Source: Ehretia macrophylla
Taxonomy: Eukaryota > Streptophyta > Magnoliopsida > Boraginales > Ehretiaceae
NCBI GenBank assembly: GCA_037974665.1
Contig: CM075778.1
Location: forward strand, 26,664,001-26,728,000
DNA length: 64,000 nucleotides
Reading direction: 5' to 3'
A program made the position numbers and the translations under genes. Positions within the stretch are counted from its first letter, which is position 1. The number at the start of each line of letters is the position of its first letter. This document shows positions 23,150-34,000 of the stretch, one piece after another. The notes beneath the pieces are model-generated. The model worked only from the letters and a program-made list of their open reading frames with translations. It searched no databases and was not told the DNA's origin.

Positions 23150-24368
23150 TCTTTTTGTTTATTTTGTCTTTTTTTTTGTTTATGTTTTGCTTTTTTTTTT
23201 AATAGAACAGGCAAACAAGTAACACAACCCCCAAACTTAAAACTGACATTGTCCTCAATGGCAATAAAAATAAAGACGAATGTACAAAGGACTCCCTTGA
23301 ACTCAACGTTAGTTATCATCATGAGACCCCTGGGGTGCCATAGCAGGAGGCGTTGCGTGAGGGTAGGAGCTCGTTGGTGAGAAAGGAAGGGTAAGCACAT
23401 GATGTAAAGAGACTGCCTCGGACCCGAGTTGATGGCGTTGTTAGAATACATGGATCCAAGAGTCATGGTGAACCGAGCTAAGTACTGAAATTGCACATCC
23501 TATCATGCCACGATTTGGTCTTGTCTGATGAAAACTTGCTCTAAGCGTTAAGTAGTACTCTCTAGCCATTGTTGTTGTTCGTGTCTAAAGAGTTTCATCG
23601 CTACTATTTTTTACCTAAGCTTACAATATGGACGTAATAGTGGCACTTGCCAGCGAAGTAGAACTGGCATCCAGCACTTGTGGATGAACATGACCCCTTT
23701 GATGATCTAATCGAGGCCTATAGCTTTCAATCTTCTTTTTGTCCCCGTAGATGGTAGTTGTAGAATCTCCTCAGTAGGTGATATTGGCAACGTGGCCTCG
23801 ATACAGAATCCACAAATCAATGTGGGGTGTTCAAGCCCCCCAATCGTGCCTTCCTTAAGCCATTGAAGAATAGATCTTTCAATTATTTTCCCCACATCAA
23901 TGCTAAAGTCATTGCCAATGGCATAGTTTAACACAACACGCTCCTTTAAAACTTCACAAGTGTTGCTACTGGTAAATAATGTGGCACAAATAAAATAGTG
24001 CCATGCCTTGATTTCAATCATCAAACCTGAGGACATAAAGCTGAGGATATTGTCCCCTTTTTTCCACTTTTCGCGAATAAAAACCTACTTGTCGTCGTGT
24101 TCTGAGGCATTGGCATAGAATTCTAGGACCAGCGGAACAATTATGGGTTCCGGTTGCTTGATCAACTCGCTTCAACCCCGCAACTCAGTTTACTGTTCTA
24201 TAAGTGTACCCTGCAGTCAAATCCTCGTTCCGACACTAAAGACTTATGCAGGATGATATCTTGATATCGCTTTGTAGCTGCAGCATTTACAAACTTGTGT
24301 GGGTTTGGGTTCTAAGACTTTAATGAAGATGCACCAGAAGATGATACCCTTTGGCGTTTTGATGCCAT
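23150..24368 (-). mobile_element. Athila-type extra ORF downstream of pol (fossil)
   Basis: The minus strand opens at 24368 with MASKRQRVSSSGASS followed by NAAATKRYQDIILHKSLV. This resembles the start of the ORF found between integrase and 3' LTR in Athila-type elements, often called env-like or the putative plant transposon protein domain. It is broken in several places. Its role in Athila is uncertain. Confidence 0.6.
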
Positions 24369-25393
24369 TATGTTTGTAAAGAGACTGCTAGTTCACAACA
24401 ACCACCGAAACAAAATAACACTCCCAACGACCTCACAACATAAACACTAGTTTACAAACTCAAAAATTGCCCCCAAACTCGAACTAGTCACTATGGGGAG
24501 GTTATGCTCTCTCATCCTTTTTTTCAAACATGTAACGAATATAAGACTTCTCACAACACCTCTATCATTATCATGGCTTCATTGACTCTTTTTTTTTGCA
24601 CGAATTCACCGTGTTCACACAAACACAACCCCAATAAACAAAGAACAGTACCAATTTTTTCACCAATCATGAAATCCCCAAACCGTGGCCACTGCCCAAA
24701 CTTCAAATTCTTCAAATTTTTTCTATGTATCAATCGTGGAACCACTAAAACTCACCTTGAAAACCTTTATTGATGAAATAATGTGACGAAATGTTTGTTG
24801 GTGTAGCCAAATCACCTTTCCCAAACTTGGCCAAAACCCTAGACAGTTGAGAAAACCCTGATGAATATCGCGGCTAGAGGCTTGAAATTTGATGCTAAGG
24901 ATTACAAAGGGTTTTGTGTTTTGGAGAGTGGAGGCTTTAATATTTGGTGAGATAGAGAGATATTGTATTTAGGCGGGCTGTGTAGTGCTATTGGGCTTTT
25001 AAAATCACACCTAAATGATGCCAAGTTTTTATTAATTTCTTTTTTTTTCCTATAAAGTTGGACAGCGCAAAGACACAATGTGTAGCGCAGCTGCACTATG
25101 TTGAAGAGATAACGCCCAAGCACAATGGCGCTGTAGGTAGCACAATAGTGTTACATTATCCAAATCAATGCGTCTTCTGGTCTTTACTTGTTGTGCATAA
25201 ACTCATTCGACTTACCACCTATGCTAAAACTTCTAATCCAACCCACTGGCTCTTTTTAAACACTAGTTGAGGCATTTCCCTTGTTTATCTTCCCCAAACT
25301 TGTTTTGAACCTATAACAATCATGAAAATTAATGATTAATAACTAGCAACATGAGTAAAACAATAAAAATTACTTAAACAAAATAAAGATAAA

Positions 25394-25857
25394 TTAAACT
25401 AAAGAAAGAACATATAAAGAAAGAAAAGTTAAGAAAACTAGGGTTGCCTCCCGAAAATCGCTTGTTTTAATGCTGACAGCCCGATGTAGTAGTTGTCTAT
25501 GATGAGTTGAGGAGGACGGTGGTCTTTTGCTTGTCAAAGCCATCACCCAAATATATATCTTCAAGTGCTGGCCATTGACCTTGAATGTCCCTTTTTTTGG
25601 ATAAGTGACCTCTACAATACCATATGGGAATACCTTAGCCATAACAAAAGGCCCCAACCATCTTGACTTGAGTTTTCAAGAAATAAACGGAGCCGTGAGT
25701 TATAAAGAAGAACTTGTTGCCCAAGAGAGAAATCTTTTTCCGAAATAGGCTTGTCATGCCAAGCTTTTGTCCTCTCCATGTAACTTCTTTCATTCTCATA
25801 AGCTTCATTATGGAATGCTTCTAGCTCATTCAATTGCAAGAGTTTATTCTCATCCAC
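25394..25857 (-). mobile_element. Integrase C-terminal part of element B (fossil)
   Basis: Minus-strand peptides [19 protein letters not shown] and YPKKGTFKVNGQHLKIY are characteristic of the end of Athila/gypsy integrases. It lies between the protease part and the extra ORF region. Broken. Confidence 0.75.
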
Positions 25858-25860
25858 TGC

Positions 25861-28110
25861 TTACACATCCATGTTTAGTTGTTTAGTAGTCCAATATTCC
25901 TTGTGCTCCAATTCCACCGGAACAAAAGAATTATCTTGCAATACGCTAGCCTCCAAGGGATCTAATTGACCTCTATGGTTAGACACTATAGCTTGTATGG
26001 TATCAATGCGAAAACAACTATCACTTGCTTTTGGGTACTTGAAAACCTTGAAAACATTAAAGGTTACCTCTTCTTCTTGTATCTGCAAACGGAGCTCACA
26101 CTTTTGAACATCAATAAATGCTCTCCCAGTTGCTAAAAATGGTCTTCCAAGTATAATAGGGATATCCTTGTCTTCCTCCATATCGAGAGCTATGAAGTCT
26201 ACAGGAAAAATGAATTTATCAACCTTAACGAACACATCTTCAATTATTCCTCTAGGGTGCTTGAAAGAATGATCAACCAGCTATAGTGTCACTATAGTAA
26301 TTCTGGCTTCACATAAACCAAGCTTTCTGAAAATAGACAGAGGCATTAAATTAATACTCACACCCAAATTACATAGTGTTCACTCAAAAATAGCATTCCC
26401 AATTGAACATGGAATGGTAAAACTCCCTGGATCATTGAGCTTTTGCGGTAACTTCTTTTGTAAAATAACACTGCACTCTTCAGTAAGTGCAACTGTCTCA
26501 TAATCTCCAAGTTTCCTTTTGTTTGAAAGAATATCTTTCATAAACTTCACATAACTGGGCATCTATTCAAGAGCAACGACAAATGGGATATTTATGTGAA
26601 GTTTCTTGAAGACCTCAAAAAACTCAATAAATTTAATGAACTGCTTATCAAGGTTGTTCTTCTTCAAGCGTTGAGGAAAATGAATTTTAATAGATGGTTC
26701 TTGAAGGGGTCGTGGCTGAACTTCCACTTTCTCTCCCTCTTTCTCTTCATTTTTTTCTTCATCTTTTTCAGTACTTTTGGCTCTCACAGGATCATCTAAT
26801 TCTTTACCACTTCTTAAAGTGATAGCTTTACAATGCTCCTTACCATCTATTTTAGGATTTACCTCACAAGTACTAGGTAGAGTTCCTTGTTGCTTTTCAG
26901 AAAGCAAAGTGGCTATTTGACTCATTTGAATCTCCAAATTTTGGATTTGTGCTGATTGGTTCTGAAGATTAGTTCTGGTTTCATTCATGAATTGAGTCTG
27001 AGAGTTAGCCAATTAAGCCCGCGAAGTCGCCAATTTAGTCATTACATCCTCCAAATTCATCTTTTTCTCTTGTGGTGGGTTATTTTGTTCAGGCTGCAAC
27101 ACATTCTGTGTATTTTTCCAAGATAAATTCAGATGATTACGCCACAATGGATTGTATTTGTTGGAGTAAGGATTATTTTGTTGCCCATTAAAATTTTTCA
27201 CATGCGGTGCTTGCTCCAAATTTGCTTGTGCAAACAGGTTACTAACTTGACATTCCAAGCTATGATGCGCTCCATTACAAAATTCACACACCATTGACGC
27301 CGCTTGGATAGAGCTAGCCATCACTTGGTTGTTTTGCAACTATTTAGTGAGAGTGGCAATTTGAGCTGTCAACGTAGTTATAACATCAATCTCATGAACC
27401 CGGGTCTTCTTAGCATGGTTCTCTCACTCGGCCACTAAAAATTGTTAATGACTGTATCTTCTAACAACTCATAAGCCTCATCTTCTGTCTTCTTCATAAG
27501 GGTTCCTCCTACTGATGCATCAATCAGAGTTCTAGTTGTACCTATCAACCCATTGTAGAAAGTATGAACCTGCATCCACTTGGGCAACCCATGATGCGGA
27601 CACTTCCTCAGCAATGCTTTATATCTTTCCCATGCTTCCCAAAGAATTTCACCTTCATGCTGAGCAAAATTATTAATCTCAATGCGCATCTTTGTTGTCT
27701 TTCTAGGTGTGAAAAATTTAGATAGAAACTTGTGCACCAAATCGTCCCATATGGTAATTGAATTTGAAGGCAGCGAATTCAACCATTCCATAGTTTGATC
27801 CCTCAAAGAGAAAGGAAACAAATGAAGGCGAAGGGCTTCATCAATAACGCCGTTATATTTGACAGTACCACAGACTTCCAGAAAGTTCGTAACGTACTTA
27901 TTAAGGTCCTCAGTAGACGATCCACTAAATTGGATTGCTTAGATCAACTGTAGAGTTACTGACTTCAACTCAAAATTTTTCACCTGAATAGCGAGTCTCC
28001 TTATCACAGGCTGAACACTAGTAGGTGGCAAAGCATAATCCCACAATGCCCTCGGCGGATTGTTCTGCTTGTTCTCATCTCCTATTTCCACAATTTCGAC
28101 CATAGTTTCT
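25861..28110 (-). mobile_element. gag and protease region of element B (fossil)
   Basis: On the minus strand gag runs from about 28.1 to 26.6 kb and shows LHLFPFSLRDQTMEWLNSLP, TKMRIEINNFAQHEGEILWE and a knuckle-like CEFCNGAHHSLEC. The protease region follows with DPGSFTIPCSIGNAIF and DFIALDMEEDKDIPIILGRP. It is highly similar to element A at 18995-20918, which places A and B in one family. Broken, several breaks. Confidence 0.85.
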
Positions 28111-28313
28111 TGTGATTTATGAACGATAGCTCATCGTTCTTTTCTATTCTTTCAACAAGTACGTTCTATTCAGAATCAAGAGGCAACATATTACTATTAC
28201 CAAACTTTCGCATGCACCTAAAAAAATGTTCCTGAAATGCAAGTGGCAAAAATTAAGAAAAACAAATAATGAAATAAAATTCAAAGTAAAACTAAAGTTA
28301 TTTGGATACACAG

Positions 28314-28331
28314 TCCCGAGCAACAACGCCA
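28314..28331 (-). other. Primer-binding site of element B, tRNA-Asp type
   Basis: Minus strand TGGCGTTGTTGCTCGGGA, a few bases past the 5' LTR end, resembles the Athila primer site TGGCGCCGTTGCCGGGGA. Confidence 0.75.
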
Positions 28332-28337
28332 AAAACT

Positions 28338-29567
28338 TGTTGTGCAAAATCAAATGCAAGTATACGTGTCGTTAACAAGTAATAAAGTGATAAGTAAAGA
28401 TCGTTCCCTCAAGAAATGTGACTATTAAGTACCAAAATTAATCTAGCCATAATTTTATTTAAATCAACGAATTGAGAAATTGAAGACATAAATTAATAAC
28501 TAAAGTAGTTTCAAAATTAATAAAAGAAGATTAATCAATAATTAAAAGCTATAGAGTTTATGATTCACCAAGATAAATCTTACTTGAATCTCCTAATTTA
28601 ATTAATTAATGTCTATTCCCTATGTTACCAACGAATTTATCTAAATTGATTATCAATCTTTCTCAAGCATCAATAACATATTCCAATAATCAAGCTACCT
28701 ACATCTCTGTAATAACTGTTAACTTATAAAACTCGTTAAGCCTGGGAAATTCATAATACTGCACAGGATCTCATAAATGTCTCTATCTTATGATGATCAA
28801 GTGGTATTTCAAACATAGTCTAATTCAATTATCACTTCTCAATCTCAAATCAAATCACAAATCATGTAATTGTTGATCAAGCAATCACAAGCATTAGGTT
28901 TAGAATGAAATACTCAACATAAAATTGAAATAGTTCATCAATTAATTAAAACTAAAAAGATTCAAGCATTCTTAATCCATCTACATCGTAGCCCTAGAAT
29001 AAAAACTTAGAGCATATAATGGAATTAAACAAAATCCAAAACGTAGTGTAAATCATGCTAAGAGAAAGAAGAAAAACAAGAAATTGAAGAAAAATTATGG
29101 TAGAAGTCCCTCTCCTGATTGTTTCTCCTTCTTCAACTCTCGATTCCCAAGGTTTTCTTCTCCCCAAGTCGGCCCCCTTCATGCTGTGCAAGAGTCCCCT
29201 TTTATCCTTAGGTTTCTCCCTTCTTTAGACTCCTACCAAAAATAGACTTCCTTATGAAAAAGGAAAACTTCAACAACAATTTCTTCGACGTGGCGCAAAG
29301 GCGCTATGGCTGGCGCAAGGGTACTACGACTGATAGAACGTCAATTAGCACGGCTCTTTCAACGCTTCTCGTTCACCAACGCTTTAAAATACGTCTGAGT
29401 TTTGATATTTCTCTCCCATTCTGCTTACAAGTCAATTGTTCTCACCAACACAGACCTATGTCCCAAAACAACCATAAACCACACAAAATTACTCATAAAA
29501 GCTCTCGAGGACCAACAAACATTAAGTAAAAGGGCATCATAATAATTTATATAAAATCCTCTCAACA
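28338..29567 (-). repeat. 5' LTR of element B
   Basis: Bounded by TG and CA on the minus strand, about 1.23 kb, adjoining the primer site on its inner side and a copia fossil on its outer side. The region 28900-29567 aligns with 20919-21594. Confidence 0.8.
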
Positions 29568-30199
29568 ATCGCAGGATCATTTATGAAAGCATTGTCTACG
29601 ATGAACAAGCTATCAAGAATGACATGTGTCAACTTTATGATTATTGCTAATATATTCACATGAGGGAGAACCATATAAAATATTGTACTTTTTTTTCCCT
29701 TCGCACAGATTGTCTCACTTGGTTTTCTTGACAAGGCTTTTAATGAGACAGTACAAGAAGTATTTACAAATAATATTGTACTCTTTTCCTTCACTAAGAT
29801 TTTTGTCTCACTAGATTTTTTCTAGTAAGGTTTTAATAAGGCATATTCTTTTAATGAATATCCAATGAGAAATGTTATGAAATATTGAATATTAGATATT
29901 ACCACTCAAGCAAAAGATAAATACTCATAGTCGAACAAGTTATCAGTAGATGAATAATAACCTACGTCAATAGTACCGCGTGAATAATATTGTGTAAACA
30001 GTATCACTAACAATTATTGTGCAAATAGTACCACCGACAGTTATTGTGTAAATAATAACGTTTGAATATTAACTGCATAGTAACCATAATTTTTCTATAA
30101 ATAATGCTTCATTCTAATTCAAATTATATAGTGAAATCATTAAAATTCTCTTATTATATTCTCTTATAGTATTGTCTTTCTGGCAATTATTTTATAACA
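29568..30199 (+). mobile_element. 3' end of an old Ty1/copia element with its 3' LTR
   Basis: Two degenerate copies of the copia 3' module (CTTTTTCCTTC, AAGGTTTT, TTTAATGAGNCA words) at about 29.69-29.85 kb are followed by an LTR that starts TGTTATGAAATATTGA (29873) and ends TATTTTATAACA (30199). This LTR is the diverged relative of the LTRs at 41507 and 46472, and includes a CTATAAATAATGC TATA-like segment. Only the 3' end is present, cut off on the left by Athila element B. Fossil. Confidence 0.75.
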
Positions 30200-30578
30200 C
30201 ATCCAAAGTTCTCCATAAAATTTATTATGCCTCGAGTTCCTTTCGAAACACGGAGCACAAGGTTAATGATTCGAGTGTATGGAAGAGCTTATTGAAAGGA
30301 CATGATCTAAAAAAGGAGGCAAGGTGGCTAACTTCAAAAACCATCACAATGCCAACTTCAAAAAATGTCATAATTGATGTCAATAGATCACATAAGCTGG
30401 AATGAATAAATTATTTCAGAGCGCTTTCCTTCCAATGTGCAACCACAAATCTTTTATAGGTTTGATTGTCTATCTTTTTGATATATAAGGCACTTTCCGA
30501 ATAATTCAAATCAAAGCAATTGAATTTCCAATTCGGGACCACCAAGTTCGAGGGTACAAAACCTAGAATTTATATATG
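30200..30578. other. Intergenic DNA without a supported gene
   Basis: Contains a 77-codon open frame at 30172-30405 that overlaps the LTR end and has no recognised domain. I see nothing else. Confidence 0.4.
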
Positions 30579-30587
30579 AGAAATACT

Positions 30588-30749
30588 ATATACTACTTTA
30601 ATTTTTACACTAAAATATCACTTTTTATGTGTATGTTTAGTTGGCATACTAAAAGAAGAAAGAGAAATCAGAAAGTTTATTATTCTAGTATGCCAACTAA
30701 ACATTCATTTAAGAAGTGATATTTGGGTGTGAAAATTAAAATGATATAT
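30588..30749. mobile_element. MULE-type MITE, 162 bp, 9-bp target duplication
   Basis: The element is one long foldback. The left arm (ATATACTACTTTAATTTTTA, then AAATATCACTT, then TTTAGTTGGCATACTA) pairs with the right arm read in reverse (ATATATCATTTTAATTTTCA, AAATATCACTT, TTTAGTTGGCATACTA). Perfect 9-bp direct repeats AGAAATACT flank it (30579-30587 and 30750-30758). A 9-bp duplication is typical of Mutator-like elements. No ORF. It lies about 300 bp past the LON/RING stop codon and could fold in a read-through transcript. Confidence 0.88.
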
Positions 30750-30823
30750 AGAAATACTCTTTTTATCTCATAACTTCAATGAATTTTTACCTGAGTTTTC
30801 TTCTAAGATTTCATAGAGCTAAA

Positions 30824-31054
30824 TCTCCAAATATCTTCCCTCCTCTTGTGAACAATAGGCTACAAAGGAAGTATTTGACTAATTACGGCATATATACCAT
30901 TGAGTAAAAATGGCAGAGATTTTTCCTTTCCACTAGTTATTTTAATGGCGTGGGTAGCCATGTCTGAATGTCAATCAAAGAATATTGAACAGACTGTATA
31001 TATTCATAAGTATACAATGAAAAAAGAATGTGAAATTGGTGAGTTAGTTACGTA
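30824..31054 (-). other. 3' UTR region of the LON/RING gene
   Basis: Sequence directly past the stop codon. Its words recur in the decayed copies at 8425-8680 and 5800-5888, so it predates the duplication. No coding potential. Confidence 0.55.
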
Positions 31055-34000
31055 TTAGTTATTGAAGCCGACAACCCTGCTGCTCTTCTGCTTCATATAG
31101 AGGAGTGCTCGCCGTATTCTCTGCAGAAAATAATTTCAGCATTGTTAATTACATACACACAATATTATAAACGTGGTTCAATCTTCTGCCTATGTTCACG
31201 ACCCAAGATTGAAAAAATTCACGGTTCCACAATAATGGTTACAATGGATGATTTTTTGTACGGAAAAAAATCTAAACCTCGCTCAGATGGCTTTATACAC
31301 GGAAAAGTTTAACCCTCCCAAACTAGGCTTTTTCTAACAAAAGTACGGAAAATATTCTCACACATGGTTACAAAAGAATATTAAAAATCCTCTCGCACTC
31401 GAGGCTCACATCCACACCCACCCCATGGGGTCTAACCCTAGAGCAAATAACTACGAGCTAGAAAGTACTATATATGGGAAACTCCTCAAAAACCTACTCT
31501 TATTAGTACTATACTTCTACTTGCATTCACGGGCTTGGACTTAGACTTGGACTTTGAGCCAAAATCCAACATGCTTGAAATCATACTACCTCATGACAAA
31601 GGGGAAGAAGGCTTACAAGGTCTTTTCGCTTATAAATTAGATAGGTTTCAGCAAATTATACATAGAGATGATAGTTGTATAGTAGGATTAGTACCAGTTA
31701 ATTCATAACTAACATACAGACAACAGCCCTAATTCATTTTCTACACTAGCACTTGAAAATTTACCTCTTTCGTATCGCTCATGCGAAGGAGATCTAATCG
31801 TTCAGATGGCCTCCGATTTGTTAAGGTTGCAAGCTGCATTCAGGAATCTCATGGACCAATAAACAATGTCTGAAATTTTATGACTCTATTAGACTGAATG
31901 TAGCATTAATAAAGATGTGTACCCAAAAACTGAAGCGCTCTGGATCCTGTGTTGAGGGCATCAACCCTTCGGCCTTGAAGAGTTCTGCAAGTCTTACACG
32001 ATCTGCAAACAAACTCATTAGTCAAGACGAGCAGGTGTGTGAAGAAGCGCCAACTGGAAGAGATAAACATATGGAGCTATCACTTGTATTGTTTAATTTC
32101 ACATATAGCTGGAAGAAAGAAACTAATTGTGTAAGTCTTACATAACCTAAAAGAAATTTCACGATTACTTGAAAACATTGTTTCTGACAAAAGTAATACT
32201 GGCAACCATTATGTAGGTCAAAAAACACTTGGTTATGAAGCAATATAAGGTGCATTATGTTTACAGCATTTTTCGTAAAAGCCTAAATTTAGTTTAGATG
32301 GTTACATATTCGCCAATTGATGATAGGAAAAGAAAAACTCCAAGGCAAGTGCCCCAATCAGGTACGTAGTAGAGATATACCTCCTTGTGCTGCTTCTTGT
32401 GCTTCTCTCATCCATTGTCGAGCAAATGCTGCTGCATTACTCGTCATCTCCTGCAACTGCAGGCTTAAGAAATAAGTATTGAAGTACACAACATGCCATG
32501 AATTTTTTGTCCTCAATGGTATAAAATTTACAAAAGTACTTGGCCAACAAAGTGATGTGCCTCGATTGAGGCAAGAAGGAAACGAAAAGGAAGATGCAGA
32601 ACTGTAAAAGCAGGAAAATACAGACATCAAAAGTAAATATTGGAGAAGAGAAAGAGAACAACATATTACAAGTCCATGGAAGCATCAATCAATCTGCTTA
32701 AAAATTCTTTCATTATTACTTAGGGTGCATTTGGCCCCGTATTTGGGGAGTCCAAATGCATGTTAGGAATCTAATCATGATTTCGAGTAGCCTTTGACTC
32801 CTTAAGCTCAATTTACAATTGAGCGGCAAACATACGAAAAACCACGTGTCATAAAAGTTGTGATTTCTAGCTTTTGGGAAACTGAGTTTTCCTGATATGA
32901 TTCTTAAAACACGTGTGTTTACCAAACATGAACCCTTAATTAGGATACAAGGGAAGCCTCGGAGGAATTGCAATATGCTTACATCAATTTGCTCTTGTGA
33001 TCCCTCTTGTGGATAACTGTCCTGAATCCATTCAACCTCAGCAACACGATACCTTCATAAGTAAAGCACACTGAGATAGTTGTACATATGCAGATTCTCA
33101 GATAAAAACATCAGAACATACAGAACTAAAATCACGTCTTGAATATTGATAATAAAACTAACCCATCTTGATCCCAATTTTGAATGATTCGACATCTTCG
33201 TTGACTTTCAACCTGCTCCTTGTAATATTATTAGGCAAAAAAGATTAACATTTGATAAAAGAAAGAAGTCACAAACTGTTTGAGATTCATACAAACACGT
33301 GTAGAATAATAAGAGAAAACAATATTAAAAAAAGTTCTACTTTTTCCTTGAGTGCCCGTCTTGATGCCCTATTTCTGCTAGAAGCACTCGAACTGCATTA
33401 AGAAAGAAAGATAAAAGAAAACATATCCTATATGTACTCCAAACCATAACTTCATCAAATAAATGATAAAATCTTCTTGATTTACTATATCCAGCATGAG
33501 AGGAAGGCATCTTAACTGCAGCATTTCATATACAAAAATCTTTATCATTTAAATTAGTAGAGAGTTGTTTTGAGATAATTTATATTTTAATGGGATGGGA
33601 CAGCAGCCATGCTACCTTGTCAGCATTCAACAAGTGTAGAAATGTGTTAAATTCAAGCATTAAATAGAGGGTGTGAAATGTACATTGTGAGGCATGAAGA
33701 CAGCAAGCAAACACCAAAGAAGTATCAGAAATATGAAAAATGTAGCAATATCTCACCTCCAGAAAGAAACGTCCATTTGGGAGTGGTTCACAACTACATA
33801 AAGACAAGCAAGTAATTAAATTGTGATTTGGCAATGCTAACATAGAGAATAAAAAATGTCTAAACGAATATATGATAGTAACCACCTACTCTGTAATTTC
33901 CACTTCACAGGCATATTCAGCTATGGAACCTGCTCTAGAATCAATGATAACCTACATCATTAATAAAGATGTCACAGAAGGAAATCAACAACACTTTAGG

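Larger units (their letters stand above)
20919..29567 (-). mobile_element. Athila-like Ty3/gypsy element B
   Basis: A minus-strand fossil of about 8.6 kb. In element order: 5' LTR (29567 down to 28338), tRNA-Asp-type primer site, gag, protease, integrase C-terminal part, a long 3' region with an Athila-type extra ORF, purine tract and 3' LTR sequence. The LTR reads TGTTGAGAGGATTTTATATA at its start and ends TTGCACAACA. The outer right boundary is followed by ATCGC (29568-29572); the matching duplicate on the left could not be identified. Broken in more than ten places and shorter than a whole Athila element. It interrupts an old copia fossil on its right. Confidence 0.85.

Noticed and set aside
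33350-33400. Possible extra exon between exons 12 and 13 of the LON/RING gene
   Set aside because: It has an acceptor-like edge, but adding it breaks the frame and the LON domain reads through without it.
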